A DNA stretch of 64,000 bases from Desulfallas sp. Bu1-1 (GCF_015594625.1 NZ_JADNRQ010000001.1:124001-188000); one strand, 5' to 3'; counted from the stretch's first letter, positions 37,457 to 46,543 are shown. The notes: generated by a model from the letters alone, not told the origin. A program made the numbers and translations.

Positions 37457-37488
37457 GACGACTGACCACCGACGACCGACGACTAATC
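37457..37488 (+). repeat. CGACGACC-type intergenic repeat between rpiB and glyA
   Basis: ACTGACGACTGACCACCGAC followed by GACCGACGAC is one of the cleanest copies of the dispersed family also seen at 1843, 17756 and elsewhere. It lies just upstream of the glyA ribosome site. Confidence 0.65.
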
Positions 37489-37513
37489 TAGCTTGCTTTA
37501 GGAGGAAGTTTTA

Positions 37514-38791
37514 ATGAGTTTTTACAGCCCTCTTTCCCAGGTGGACCCTGAAATCTCCCGTGCTGTTGCCCAGGAACTGGACAGGCAGCGCAACACACTG
37601 GAATTAATCGCTTCTGAAAATATTGTCAGCCGAGCCGTTATGGAAGCCCAGGGTTCGGTGCTCACCAATAAATATGCCGAAGGATTGCCCGGGCGCCGCT
37701 ACTACGGGGGTTGCGGTTATGTGGATGTAGTTGAGACGCTGGCTATTGAACGGGCGAAAAAAATATTTCACGCCGAGCATGTGAACGTGCAGCCCCATTC
37801 CGGTTCACAGGCCAACATGGCCGTCTATTTCGCCCTGCTTGAGCCCGGCGATACCATTCTGGGAATGAATCTCGCTCACGGGGGGCATCTGACCCATGGC
37901 AGCCCTTTAAACATTTCGGGCCGCTATTTTAATGTCACTTTTTACGGGGTGGAGCAGGACACGGGGCGGATCAATTACGACCAGGTTTTGGAAGCGGCTA
38001 TCAAAAGTAAGCCTAAAATTATCGTGGCCGGTGCCAGCGCCTACCCCAGGGAAATTGATTTTGCCCGCATGAAAGAAATAGCCGATGCGGTGGGCGCTTA
38101 CTTGATGGTGGATATGGCGCATATTGCCGGCCTGGTGGCGGCAGGCTTGCATAACAGTCCTGTTCCGCATGCCGATGCGGTTACCACTACCACCCATAAA
38201 ACATTGCGCGGGCCCCGGGGCGGTATGATTCTGTGTAGAGATAAGTATGCCACTGCCGTGGACAAAGCCGTATTCCCCGGTATTCAGGGCGGCCCGTTGA
38301 TGCACGTAATCGCAGCCAAGGCGGTGGCGTTCGGCGAGGCGCTTCAACCGGGCTTCCGGGAGTACCAGCAGCAGATCGTCAGCAACGCCCGGACTCTGGC
38401 CGCGGCGCTGGTGGAACGCGGCTTCGAACTGGTCTCCGGCGGCACCGACAACCATATGATGCTGGTGGACCTGCGTAACAAAAATATTACCGGGCGGGAA
38501 GCCGAGCAAGTGCTGGATGAAGTGGGCGTTACCGTAAACAAAAACGCCATTCCCTTTGATCCCCAGCCCCCGCTTATTACCAGCGGCATTCGGATTGGCA
38601 CTCCAGCCGTAACCACTAGAGGTCTTAAAGAAACGGAAATGGTCGAAGTGGCTGAGATCATCCACCTGGCCTTGAGTTTCGGTGACGACACCAAACGCCG
38701 GCAGCAGGCCCGGGAAATGGCCGCCGGTTTATGTCGGCGCTTTCCCATCTACCGTGAAGGCGGAGTCTATGCAGCTCCTCACTTGGGCTAA
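37514..38791 (+). CDS. glyA: Serine hydroxymethyltransferase
   Basis: This 425-residue fold-type I PLP enzyme has the cofactor lysine in [13 protein letters not shown], with [23 protein letters not shown] and [11 protein letters not shown] forming the active site. It converts serine and tetrahydrofolate to glycine and methylene-THF, supplying one-carbon units. AGGAGG precedes the ATG. Confidence 0.97.
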   Translation: MSFYSPLSQVDPEISRAVAQELDRQRNTLELIASENIVSRAVMEAQGSVLTNKYAEGLPGRRYYGGCGYVDVVETLAIERAKKIFHAEHVNVQPHSGSQANMAVYFALLEPGDTILGMNLAHGGHLTHGSPLNISGRYFNVTFYGVEQDTGRINYDQVLEAAIKSKPKIIVAGASAYPREIDFARMKEIADAVGAYLMVDMAHIAGLVAAGLHNSPVPHADAVTTTTHKTLRGPRGGMILCRDKYATAVDKAVFPGIQGGPLMHVIAAKAVAFGEALQPGFREYQQQIVSNARTLAAALVERGFELVSGGTDNHMMLVDLRNKNITGREAEQVLDEVGVTVNKNAIPFDPQPPLITSGIRIGTPAVTTRGLKETEMVEVAEIIHLALSFGDDTKRRQQAREMAAGLCRRFPIYREGGVYAAPHLG

Positions 38792-38904
38792 AAAGTGGCG
38801 TTCCCGGGAAACTGGTTTTTAATTGTTTAACGAAATAAAATGGGATGGGTTGCTTTTCAAAGGTTAAAAGCAGCCTGTCTTATTTTAGTTGGGAGGATAA
38901 AAAC

Positions 38905-39552
38905 ATGAATATAACCGAACTTGTCAACTGGAATTACGAGCAGAAATGCCGGAAGGCGGTACAAGCCCTTGAAAAGAACGGCTTTACGGCTATATACTGC
39001 CCGGCCAAACAGCAGGCTGCCGACTATATTTTGCAGGAAGCCCGGGATGCCCAGACGGTCGGATTCGGCGGTTCCATGTCCGTAGCCGGCCTGGCGGTGG
39101 CTGAGAAACTGGCGGAAATGGGCAAAGAGCTGCTTATCCATGGCAAGCCGGGGCTAAAGCCTGAAGAAGTGCTGAATATCATGCGCCGCCAGCTGACCAG
39201 TGACCTGTTCCTGGCCGGTACGGGCGCCCTGACCTTGTCCGGTTGCCTCGTGAACATCGATATGACGGGCAACCGGGTGGGATCGATGTTCTTCGGGCCC
39301 AAAAAGGTTATTGTGGTGGCCGGGCGGAACAAAATCGTCGACAATGTGGAGGAAGCGGTTAAGCGGATTAAAAGATATGCAGCCCCTCCCAATGCCAAGC
39401 GGCTTAACAAAAACACCCCTTGCGCCAAAACCGGCTTTTGCCACGACTGCAACTCCCCCGATCGCATTTGTCGCATTATGACTGTTGTTGAGCGCAAGCC
39501 TCCTTTAACTGATTTGCGCATCCTGGTTGTTAATGAAGATATGGGCCTTTAG
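38905..39552 (+). CDS. LUD-domain protein (LutC/YkgG type)
   Basis: The 215-residue protein has the LUD fold markers VGFGGSMSVAGLAVAE, MRRQLTSDLFLAGTGALTLSG and VVAGRNKIVDNVEEAVKRI. A C-terminal cysteine group (CAKTGFCHDCNSPDRIC) may bind a cluster or metal. LUD proteins form part of lactate-utilisation complexes, but many stand-alone members have unknown roles. Here it is alone between glyA and comEB. The ATG follows GGGAGG. Confidence 0.85.
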   Translation: MNITELVNWNYEQKCRKAVQALEKNGFTAIYCPAKQQAADYILQEARDAQTVGFGGSMSVAGLAVAEKLAEMGKELLIHGKPGLKPEEVLNIMRRQLTSDLFLAGTGALTLSGCLVNIDMTGNRVGSMFFGPKKVIVVAGRNKIVDNVEEAVKRIKRYAAPPNAKRLNKNTPCAKTGFCHDCNSPDRICRIMTVVERKPPLTDLRILVVNEDMGL

Positions 39553-39761
39553 TTAGCCGTTGGGGCAATGATTGTCAGACATAACAAAGCGGCCGTGGTA
39601 GCTACCTTGGCCGCTTTGAAATTTGTTATTATTCGCGCTGTTTTTCGGATGGCCGGAAGGACTGCCGGTGCAAAAGGGGGAATTATATACAGGTTACCTG
39701 GATCAGTTCCGGTAATCTTGATTAAGGTGGTGTCAGTTGATTATAATAGGGGGAAATCTAT

Positions 39762-40229
39762 TTGAGCAGGACAAACTCAAGAAGACCGTCCTGGGATGAA
39801 TACTTCCTTGAAATCGCCCGGGTTGTGTCGACACGTTCCACTTGCTTGAGAAGGCGCTATGGAGCTGTTATAGTCAATGACAGAATCATAGTCAGTACGG
39901 GGTATAACGGCGCGCCAAGAGGCGAGGCCAATTGTTCCGATACCGGTAAATGCTTGAGAAATGAATTAAACATTCCCCGGGGTGAGCGTTATGAATTGTG
40001 CGTGGCCGTCCACGCGGAGCAAAACGCGATTATCAACGGGGACCCTGTTAAAATGAAGGGCGCCACTATTTATATCGCCGGTTTTTATGCGGATGGAACC
40101 ATAGCTCCCGGCGAACCGTGCCTGCTCTGCCGGAGAATGATCAGGAATGCTCTGATTGATAAGATTATCTATTTGGGTGAAAATGGACAACCGGTGGAAT
40201 TTGATAATGCTATACAGGGAAAACGGTGA
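39762..40229 (+). CDS. comEB: Deoxycytidylate deaminase family protein (ComEB-like)
   Basis: The 155-residue zinc enzyme has the HAE motif (VHAEQNAI) and the PCLLC pair of the cytidine/dCMP deaminase fold, with a CLRRRYGAVIV N-terminus like ComEB. It deaminates dCMP to dUMP for thymidylate supply. The start is TTG at 39762 behind AGGGGG. Its stop overlaps the ATG of the next gene (TGATG), so the two nucleotide-metabolism genes are coupled. A hairpin at about 39583-39617 separates it from the LUD gene. Confidence 0.9.
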   Translation: MSRTNSRRPSWDEYFLEIARVVSTRSTCLRRRYGAVIVNDRIIVSTGYNGAPRGEANCSDTGKCLRNELNIPRGERYELCVAVHAEQNAIINGDPVKMKGATIYIAGFYADGTIAPGEPCLLCRRMIRNALIDKIIYLGENGQPVEFDNAIQGKR

Positions 40230-40564
40230 TGCCGATGCAAAAGAAAATTGTCGCCCTGCCCAAGCTGAATAATTTAACCCCCACCATGGAATCCACCGCC
40301 CTCAAGCTGATGGAGGAAGCGGGGGAACTGGCCCAGGCCATCGGCAAGCTGCGGGGGATGAGCGGGGAGCGCCGTACCGTGGGCGAACGCGAGGCGCTGG
40401 CGCGGATCACCAGGGAACTGCTGGACGTGGCCCAGACCGCCGTTTCCATGATGTTTGTTCTGGAGGAACATTACGGTGTCAGTATTGAAAAAGCCCTGGA
40501 TGAACATATCAAAAAATTGATCCAAAAGGGGTATCTGGTCCCGGGAGAGGGAAATACCGAATAG
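40229..40564 (+). CDS. MazG-like nucleotide pyrophosphohydrolase
   Basis: The 111-residue all-helical protein has the EEAGELAQAIGKLR signature and the metal-binding LLDVAQTAVSMMF helix of the MazG/dUTPase-like superfamily. Such enzymes hydrolyse non-canonical or excess NTPs to NMP and pyrophosphate. Coupling to the dCMP deaminase hints at a pyrimidine-dNTP role. A second in-frame ATG at 40235 is possible. Confidence 0.82.
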   Translation: MPMQKKIVALPKLNNLTPTMESTALKLMEEAGELAQAIGKLRGMSGERRTVGEREALARITRELLDVAQTAVSMMFVLEEHYGVSIEKALDEHIKKLIQKGYLVPGEGNTE

Positions 40565-40643
40565 GATCATTAGTATATATAAATAATATAGTTATTACAG
40601 TTACGACAGGCCTGACCCCTGAGAAGAGAGGGTGTTTTTTGGG

Positions 40644-41810
40644 TTGAAAGTGCTGGTTGTGTTCGGTACCAGGCCGGAGGCCATCAAGATGGCGCCCCTG
40701 GTACAAATGCTGCAAAAGGACGGGCAGTTGGATTGCAGGGTGGCGGTGACGGCGCAGCACAGGGAAATGCTGGACCAGGTGCTGCGCCTTTTCGATATTG
40801 CACCGGATTACGACCTGAACATCATGCGGGCGGGGCAGACCCTGTTCGACATTACCGGGCGCGCCCTGGCGGGCCTGCAGGAGGTACTGGAAGCGGAGCG
40901 GCCGGACCTGGTGCTGGTGCACGGCGATACCACCACCACCTTTGTGGCCGCGCTGGCCGCTTACTACATGCAGCTGCCGGTGGGCCACGTGGAGGCCGGG
41001 TTGCGCACCGGCAACAAGTATTCCCCCTTCCCCGAGGAAATGAACCGGCGACTGGCCGGGGCGCTGGCCGAACTGCATTTCGCCCCCACCGCCCGGGCCC
41101 GGGCCAACCTGCTGCGGGAAGGGGTGGACCCCGCGCAAATTTTTGTCACCGGCAATACCGTGATTGACGCCCTGCTGGCCACAGTGCGGAAAGATTACCG
41201 GTTCGGCGATCCGCTGCTGGACGAAATGGATTTTAACCGGCACCGGGTTATCCTGATGACCACCCACCGCCGGGAAAACCTGGGCGATCCCATGCGGGAG
41301 ATTTACCTGGCCCTGCGGGAGGTGCTGGAGCGGCACCCGGACGTGCGGGTGATCTTCCCCGTGCACAAAAACCCCGCGGTGCGCCGGGTGGTGCAAGAAG
41401 TGCTGGGCGGCTCCGATCAGGTGCACCTGGTGGAGCCCATGGACTACGAGCCCTTTGTCAACCTGATGGCCCGGTGCCATCTTGTGCTCACCGACTCCGG
41501 GGGGATGCAGGAGGAAGCGCCCTCCCTGGGCAAGCCGGTACTGGTGCTGCGCAATACCACCGAGCGTCCCGAGGCGGTGGAGGCGGGTACTGTCCGCCTG
41601 GTGGGCACGAGCCGCGGCACCGTGCGGGAGGAAACCGAGCGCCTGTTGGTCGACCGGGACCATTACCGGGCCATGGCCGAAGCCGTTAACCCGTACGGGG
41701 ACGGGCGGGCCGCCGCCCGGATCGTCCAGGCCATAAAATATGTATTTAAGCTGGCCGGCCACAGACCGCAGGAATTTGACAGGGCATTACCTCCAGCATT
41801 TTCAGATTAA
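40644..41810 (+). CDS. wecB: UDP-N-acetylglucosamine 2-epimerase (non-hydrolysing)
   Basis: The protein (388 aa) begins KVLVVFGTRPEAIKMAPLV and contains GDTTTTFVAALAAYY, HVEAGLRTGNKYSPFPEEMNR, VTGNTVIDAL, TTHRREN and DSGGMQEEAP, the whole WecB/MnaA signature set. It forms UDP-ManNAc for cell-wall polymer linkage units or surface glycans. The TTG at 40644 fits the family start; a GTG at 40632 overlaps the ribosome site. Confidence 0.96.
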   Translation: MKVLVVFGTRPEAIKMAPLVQMLQKDGQLDCRVAVTAQHREMLDQVLRLFDIAPDYDLNIMRAGQTLFDITGRALAGLQEVLEAERPDLVLVHGDTTTTFVAALAAYYMQLPVGHVEAGLRTGNKYSPFPEEMNRRLAGALAELHFAPTARARANLLREGVDPAQIFVTGNTVIDALLATVRKDYRFGDPLLDEMDFNRHRVILMTTHRRENLGDPMREIYLALREVLERHPDVRVIFPVHKNPAVRRVVQEVLGGSDQVHLVEPMDYEPFVNLMARCHLVLTDSGGMQEEAPSLGKPVLVLRNTTERPEAVEAGTVRLVGTSRGTVREETERLLVDRDHYRAMAEAVNPYGDGRAAARIVQAIKYVFKLAGHRPQEFDRALPPAFSD

Positions 41811-41893
41811 AATTTTTGGAAAGAGATGAAACCTGCTGCAAAAATGCATTGCCCGGCTAGTCAATATTTCTCCAAAATACGCCACGATTGCCT

Positions 41894-41924
41894 TGCAAAA
41901 ATACATTATCGATGTAAAAATGCA
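41894..41924 (+). promoter_or_regulatory. Candidate upstream activator site for the glutaryl-CoA operon
   Basis: TGCAAAAATACAT (41894-41906) and ATGTAAAAATGCA (41912-41924) form a dyad (TACAT-N5-ATGTA with matching TGCA ends) centred about 130 bp upstream of the sigma-54 promoter. A related TGCAAAAATGCA lies at 41837-41848. No gene is visible in 41811-42131; a GC-rich hairpin with T-run sits near 41935-41960. Confidence 0.45.
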
Positions 41925-42035
41925 GTTACCGGTTCTCCGGAAAGGGGGCCGGCTTTTTTATTTGGTCTACAGCCAAAGTCTCTGTTTACGGGGGTTGTAT
42001 GCAATATTACACCTGCAATGTCGCTCCCGGTGATT

Positions 42036-42050
42036 TGGCACGGCAATTGC
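42036..42050 (+). promoter_or_regulatory. Sigma-54 promoter of the glutaryl-CoA / decarboxylase operon
   Basis: TGGCACGGCAATTGC matches the -24/-12 consensus TGGCAC-N5-TTGC exactly, with GG and GC 10 bp apart. It lies about 80 bp upstream of the acyl-CoA dehydrogenase gene. The enhancer-binding protein at 46825-48936 is a likely activator. Confidence 0.82.
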
Positions 42051-42131
42051 TTGGTTATGATAAGCGTATATACAGCCCTGTTTATGGGTCCTGTGCCTGT
42101 TTAAAATTTAAAAAATCAAGGAGGGTATAAC

Positions 42132-43289
42132 ATGAATTTTGAACTCACCGAAGAGCTGCTTGACGTTCAGAAAATGGCCCGTGATTTCGCGCTGAAGGAA
42201 ATCGCCCCCACGGTGGACGAGGACGATAAAGCGCACCGGTTCCGCCGCGATATCGTCAACAAGATGGGCGAGCTGGGCTTTTTCGGCTGTGTTATTCCCG
42301 AAGAATACGGCGGCAATGAAATGGGCTTTTTAGCCATCACCTTGATTGCCGAGCAAATAGCCAGGGTGCACAGTTCCATGCGCCTGCCTTTCAACATGAA
42401 CGCCCTCGGGCCCGCCCAAACCATCCTGAGGTACGGCAGTGAAGAATTGAAGAAAAAGTATCTCCCCGGTTTGTGTGACGCCAGCATCCTGGGTTGCTTT
42501 GCCATTACCGAGGCCAACGCCGGCTCCGACGTGGCCAGCATGAAAACCAGGGCCATTTGGGACGGCGAAAAGTATGTTCTCAACGGCGATAAAATGTGGA
42601 TCTCCAACGCTCCCGTCGCCGATATCGCGCTGGTATATGCTTACACCGATCCGAGCGTAAAAGTCAAGGGCATGTCCGCATTTATCGTGGACATGAAGTC
42701 GCCCGGCATCTCCGTCGAGCCCATCACCGAAAAACTGGGCACCTGGGCCGCTCCCGTGGGTGTGATTACCTTTGAAGATACCCCCGTGCCCAAGGAAAAC
42801 CTGCTGGGCCAGGAAGGCCAGGGCTTCAAGATCTGCATGGAGCAGTTGAACGACACCCGCCTGGGTTGCGCCGCCGGCGGACTGGGCGTTGCTCAGGCCT
42901 GCATTGACGCGGTGCTGCAATATGCCAACGAGCGCCAGCAATTCGGCCAACCCATCGGCAAATTCCAGATGAACCAGGACATGATCGCCCAGATGATCGT
43001 GAAAACCGAAGCTGCCCGCCTGCTGCTTTACAAGGCGGCCTGGTTGAAGGATCAGGGCAAACCCTGCGCGCTGGAAACTTCCATGGCCAAATACTGGTGC
43101 GGTGAAGCGGCCAACTTCTGCGCCGACTGTGCCATGAAGATATACGGTTCCTACGGATATTCCGAGGAATACCCGGTGGCGCGCTACTACCGCGACGCCA
43201 AGTCCTACCAGATCGTCGAGGGCACCAGCAATATCCAGAAATTCATCATTGCCCAGGACGCCCTCGGTTACCGCAAGGCCAACCGGTAA
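42132..43289 (+). CDS. Acyl-CoA dehydrogenase, probably non-decarboxylating glutaryl-CoA dehydrogenase
   Basis: The 385-residue flavoprotein has the acyl-CoA dehydrogenase motifs CFAITEANAGSD (FAD/substrate) and the catalytic glutamate in QIVEGTSNIQKFIIAQD. It resembles glutaryl-CoA dehydrogenases (PEEYGGNEMG, SSMRLPFNMN). The residue before the catalytic Glu is Val, whereas decarboxylating glutaryl-CoA dehydrogenases carry Tyr. A downstream sodium-pumping decarboxylase supplies the missing step, as known from Desulfococcus-type anaerobes. Expected reaction: glutaryl-CoA to glutaconyl-CoA, electrons to ETF. Other short acyl-CoAs remain possible. Confidence 0.85.
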   Translation: MNFELTEELLDVQKMARDFALKEIAPTVDEDDKAHRFRRDIVNKMGELGFFGCVIPEEYGGNEMGFLAITLIAEQIARVHSSMRLPFNMNALGPAQTILRYGSEELKKKYLPGLCDASILGCFAITEANAGSDVASMKTRAIWDGEKYVLNGDKMWISNAPVADIALVYAYTDPSVKVKGMSAFIVDMKSPGISVEPITEKLGTWAAPVGVITFEDTPVPKENLLGQEGQGFKICMEQLNDTRLGCAAGGLGVAQACIDAVLQYANERQQFGQPIGKFQMNQDMIAQMIVKTEAARLLLYKAAWLKDQGKPCALETSMAKYWCGEAANFCADCAMKIYGSYGYSEEYPVARYYRDAKSYQIVEGTSNIQKFIIAQDALGYRKANR

Positions 43290-43331
43290 TATAACATATT
43301 GGAGCAATTCAAGGACGGGAGGTTGTTGAGC

Positions 43332-44876
43332 TTGAGTCAAAAATATGAAGAGTTTCAGCGCAGAAGAGCTAAAATCATGCAGATGGGCGGCGAAAAGGCC
43401 GTGGCCAAGCAGCATGCGGAAGGCAAATTAACCGCCCGGGAGAGAGTTGAATATTTATTCGACCCCGGAACATTCACGGAAATCGGCACTTTTGTCACCC
43501 ACCGGATCACCGCTTTCGGCATGGACAAAAAGGAAGTTCCGGCGGAAGGCGTTGTCTGCGGCTACGGTAAAGTCAACGGCAGAATGGTCATGGTGGGCGC
43601 GGAAGACTACACCTCCATGGCCGGCACCTTCGGTGAGTATCACGGTAAAAAATTTGCCGCGGCCATTGAAATGGCCAGGGATATGGGCATCCCCTTCATC
43701 GGCTTGAACGACTCCGGCGGCGCCAGGCTGCAGGAGGGCATGGACACTCTGGAAGCCTACGCCTGGTTGTTCAAGGCCCAAAACCTGGCTTCCGGCATTA
43801 TCCCCCAGATAGCGTTACTGCTGGGTCCGTGCCTTGGCGGCCAAGCATATCACCCGGTGATGCAGGACTTCGTCATCCAGAGCCGCAACCACGGTTACAT
43901 GGGCATTGCCGGCCCGGCCTTTGTCAAGACCCAGCTGGGCATTGACATTGACTTACAAACCCTGTGCGGCGTTCAAGCGCACGCCGTCAAGTCCGGCTGT
44001 ACCCATATCGTCGCCGGCGACGACAAAGACTGCATTGACAAGGCCAAGGAACTGCTGGCTTACCTGCCCCAGAACAACAAGGAAAAACCGGCCCGGGTGG
44101 ATACCGGTGACGAAGCAATGCGCCTGGTGCCCGAACTGGACGGGATGATTCCCGAGCAAACCATGATCCCCTACGATATGCACGAAGTTATTTACAAACT
44201 GGTGGACAATGGTGTATTCTTTGAAATAATGCCCGACTTTGCCAAGAACGTGATTATCGGCTTTGCCCGGTTCAACGGCCGGAGTACCGGTATTGTGGCC
44301 AGCCAGCCCAACTGGATGGGCGGCGTGATTGACTGCGACGCCGCGGACAAGGTGGCCCGGTTCGTCCGGTTCTGCGACCTGTTCAACATCCCGCTGGTCA
44401 ACCTGCACGACACCCCGGCCTACATGATTGGACCCGAGCAGGAATGGAAGGGCATCCTGCGGCACGGCGCCAAGATGCTTTTCGCCTACATTGACGCCAC
44501 GGTGCCCAAGGTTACCGTGATTATGCGCAAGTCCTTCGCCGGCGCCTACCTGGGCATGTGCTGCAAGGACACCGGCGCCGACATCGTTTTCGCCTGGCCC
44601 GAGGCAACCATTACCATCGTGGGCGCTGAAACCGCGGCCAGCGTAATCTTCGCCAAGGAAATCAAAAACGCGGAAAACCCGGCCGAGGTCAGGGCCAAGC
44701 GGATCCAGGAGTACCGCGACCTGTACGAAAACCCGTACCATGCGGCGGCGCGCGGTTACGTGGACGATATTATTCTGCCCTCGGAAACCAGGAAGAAGAT
44801 TTGCGCATCACTTGACCTGCTTGAGAACAAAACAGTGGCCAGGCCCTGGAGGAAGTTCTCCAACATCAACATGTAA
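43332..44876 (+). CDS. Carboxyltransferase (alpha) subunit of sodium-translocating acyl-CoA decarboxylase (GcdA/MmdA-like)
   Basis: The 514-residue protein has the two crotonase-like carboxyltransferase halves (GLNDSGGARLQEGMD in the first, MRKSFAGAYLGMCCKDTGAD in the second). It transfers CO2 from acyl-CoA to biotin on the carrier subunit. GcdA (glutaconyl-CoA) and MmdA (methylmalonyl-CoA) are close; the adjacent dehydrogenase argues for glutaconyl-CoA. The TTG at 43332 lies 9 nt after GGGAGG and gives the usual MSQKYEEFQRRRAKI start; earlier TTGs exist at 43323 and 43326. Confidence 0.9.
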   Translation: MSQKYEEFQRRRAKIMQMGGEKAVAKQHAEGKLTARERVEYLFDPGTFTEIGTFVTHRITAFGMDKKEVPAEGVVCGYGKVNGRMVMVGAEDYTSMAGTFGEYHGKKFAAAIEMARDMGIPFIGLNDSGGARLQEGMDTLEAYAWLFKAQNLASGIIPQIALLLGPCLGGQAYHPVMQDFVIQSRNHGYMGIAGPAFVKTQLGIDIDLQTLCGVQAHAVKSGCTHIVAGDDKDCIDKAKELLAYLPQNNKEKPARVDTGDEAMRLVPELDGMIPEQTMIPYDMHEVIYKLVDNGVFFEIMPDFAKNVIIGFARFNGRSTGIVASQPNWMGGVIDCDAADKVARFVRFCDLFNIPLVNLHDTPAYMIGPEQEWKGILRHGAKMLFAYIDATVPKVTVIMRKSFAGAYLGMCCKDTGADIVFAWPEATITIVGAETAASVIFAKEIKNAENPAEVRAKRIQEYRDLYENPYHAAARGYVDDIILPSETRKKICASLDLLENKTVARPWRKFSNINM

Positions 44877-44939
44877 TAAAACCGGGTTTTGGCCGGGCCG
44901 GTGCATTAAAAACAAGAGCTCTTTAACTTTTCCGCCGGG

Positions 44940-44966
44940 AAGTCCCCGTCCGTGCGGGCGGGGATG
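44940..44966 (+). other. GC-rich hairpin between decarboxylase subunit genes
   Basis: CCCCGTCCG and CGGGCGGGG (about 44944-44963) form a tight hairpin without T-tail, between the alpha-subunit gene and the small-subunit gene. It may adjust subunit stoichiometry by protecting mRNA ends; this is inference. Confidence 0.45.
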
Positions 44967-44995
44967 AAAGGCGGCTAGAGGGAGGGAATTACAAA

Positions 44996-45145
44996 ATGGT
45001 TGACTGGGATGCAGCTGTCAGGGTGGCCCTGTCAGGTATAGTGTCGGTATTCGCGGTGCTGGCTGTTTTACAGGTCACCGTTCAAGTGGCCGGCGCGATT
45101 ATCAACAGCCAGGCCCAAAAACAAAAGGAAAAACAAAAAGCTTAA
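44996..45145 (+). CDS. Small membrane subunit of the sodium-pumping decarboxylase (GcdD/OadG-like)
   Basis: This 49-residue protein has one hydrophobic span (about residues 10-35, including VSVFAVLAVLQVTVQVAGAI) and a short lysine-rich tail (QAQKQKEKQKA). It follows GGAGGG and lies between the alpha and biotin-carrier genes, the position of the delta/gamma anchor subunit of glutaconyl- or methylmalonyl-CoA decarboxylase. It is less than half the usual length and lacks the alanine/proline linker, so it is a minimal anchor. Identity rests mainly on location. Confidence 0.72.
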   Translation: MVDWDAAVRVALSGIVSVFAVLAVLQVTVQVAGAIINSQAQKQKEKQKA

Positions 45146-45163
45146 TTTGGGGAGGTTAGGTTA

Positions 45164-45376
45164 ATGGTACAAGTCAATGCTCCCATGGTGGGCAAGGTTT
45201 TATCGGTGGAAGTGAAGGTAGGCGACCAGGTGAAAAAGAACGATGTGGTAGTAACCCTGGAAGCCATGAAAATGCAGATTAAAGTTTACGCGCCCAGCGA
45301 CGGTGAAGTGGCGGAAGTTAACGTCAGCGCGGGAGATGTTGTCAATACTGAAACCGTGCTGGTTGCATTGAAATAA
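45164..45376 (+). CDS. Biotin carrier subunit
   Basis: The 70-residue protein is a bare biotinyl domain: VNAPMVGKVLSVEVKVGD, the biotinylated lysine in LEAMKMQIKV, and GDVVNTETVLVAL. It shuttles carboxybiotin between the carboxyltransferase and the membrane beta subunit. It lacks the long Ala/Pro linker found in many gamma subunits. GGGGAGG precedes the ATG. Confidence 0.95.
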   Translation: MVQVNAPMVGKVLSVEVKVGDQVKKNDVVVTLEAMKMQIKVYAPSDGEVAEVNVSAGDVVNTETVLVALK

Positions 45377-45402
45377 TTAGACAATAATTGGGAGGAAGGG
45401 GC

Positions 45403-46515
45403 ATGAATCAGCTGATTGAAATATTCAGCGGGGTGGGGATCACTCAGTTAACCGCCGGCAACATTGCCATGTGGCTGATTGCCTTTGTCCTCTTTTACCT
45501 GGCCATCAAGAAGGGGGTTGAGCCGCTGCTCCTTGTTCCCATCGGGTTCGGAATTTTTGCGGCCAACTTCCCCCTGACCGGCCTTTTAGAAGAGGGTGGA
45601 CTGTTTTATATTTTCTACCATTACGGTATTGAAAATGAATTAATACCCCCCCTGATTTTCCTGGGGTTGGGCGCCATGACCGATTTCGGCCCGGTGATTG
45701 CCAATCCCAAAACGCTGCTCCTGGGGGCGGCGGCCCAGCTGGGCGTGTATGTTGCGTTTTTCGGCGCTCTGCTCATGGGCTTTACTATCAGTGAGGCAGC
45801 CTGTATCGGTATTATTGGCGGAGCCGACGGCCCGACTTCCATTTTCCTGTCGGCCAACCTGGCCCCGCACATGATGGGCTCGGTGGCGGTGGCGGCTTAC
45901 TCCTACATGGCACTGGTGCCGATTATTATTCCGCCCATCGCCAAGCTTTTGACCACCAAGCAGGAACGGGCGATGGTAATGACCCAGATGAGAATGGTCA
46001 GTAAGACGGAAAAAATTGTTTTTCCCCTGTTAACGTCCATTGTCATTATGCTGCTTGTTCCCAAGTCCGCTCCGCTAATCGCCATGTTCATGCTGGGCAA
46101 CCTGTTCATGGAGAGCGGCGTGGTGGAACGCCTGACCAACGTGAGCCGCGATGCGCTGATGAATATCGTGACCATCCTGCTGGGGGTGGGCGTGGGCTCC
46201 ACCATGACGGCGGAAACCTTTTTAACCTGGAAAACCATCGGCGTGTTTATTATGGGCGTGGTGGCCTTCGCCTTCGCCACCGCGGGCGGCGTGCTGATCG
46301 CCAAGCTGATGAACCTGTTCACCAAGAACAAGGTCAACCCGCTCATCGGCGCCGCCGGAGTATCGGCCGTGCCCATGGCCGCCCGGGTGGTGCACAATTT
46401 GGGCGCCGAAGCCAACCCGCAGAACTACTTGCTGATGCACGCCATGGGACCCAACGTGGCCGGGGTTATCGGCACCGCCGTCGCCGCCGGGGCGTTTATC
46501 TCGGCCATTCTCTAA
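45403..46515 (+). CDS. Membrane beta subunit of sodium ion-translocating decarboxylase (GcdB/OadB-like)
   Basis: The 370-residue polytopic protein has about nine membrane spans and the sodium/proton-binding regions GLGAMTDFGPVIANPKTLLLG and IIGGADGPTSIFLSANLAP, plus the VNPLIGAAGVSAVPMAARV segment. It couples decarboxylation of carboxybiotin to outward sodium transport. It closes the operon, and a strong terminator follows. With the alpha, small and biotin subunits it makes a complete enzyme. Confidence 0.95.
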   Translation: MNQLIEIFSGVGITQLTAGNIAMWLIAFVLFYLAIKKGVEPLLLVPIGFGIFAANFPLTGLLEEGGLFYIFYHYGIENELIPPLIFLGLGAMTDFGPVIANPKTLLLGAAAQLGVYVAFFGALLMGFTISEAACIGIIGGADGPTSIFLSANLAPHMMGSVAVAAYSYMALVPIIIPPIAKLLTTKQERAMVMTQMRMVSKTEKIVFPLLTSIVIMLLVPKSAPLIAMFMLGNLFMESGVVERLTNVSRDALMNIVTILLGVGVGSTMTAETFLTWKTIGVFIMGVVAFAFATAGGVLIAKLMNLFTKNKVNPLIGAAGVSAVPMAARVVHNLGAEANPQNYLLMHAMGPNVAGVIGTAVAAGAFISAIL

Positions 46516-46543
46516 TAACCAGTTAACCCGGGCATTTCAATAT

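Noticed and set aside
39718-39747. TTGATT and TATAAT with 18-bp spacing upstream of comEB
   Set aside because: The implied transcription start (about 39754) would fall after the ribosome site AGGGGG, leaving a leaderless mRNA on a TTG codon. Kept out as a likely coincidence.
39568-39765. 65-codon frame between the LUD gene and comEB
   Set aside because: It starts inside a hairpin (about 39583-39617), has no ribosome site and no recognisable domain.
43332-46515. Methylmalonyl-CoA decarboxylase (propionate metabolism) as the main reading of the biotin decarboxylase
   Set aside because: The subunits cannot distinguish the substrate, but the acyl-CoA dehydrogenase in the same operon and a glutaconate-type CoA-transferase nearby favour glutaconyl-CoA.
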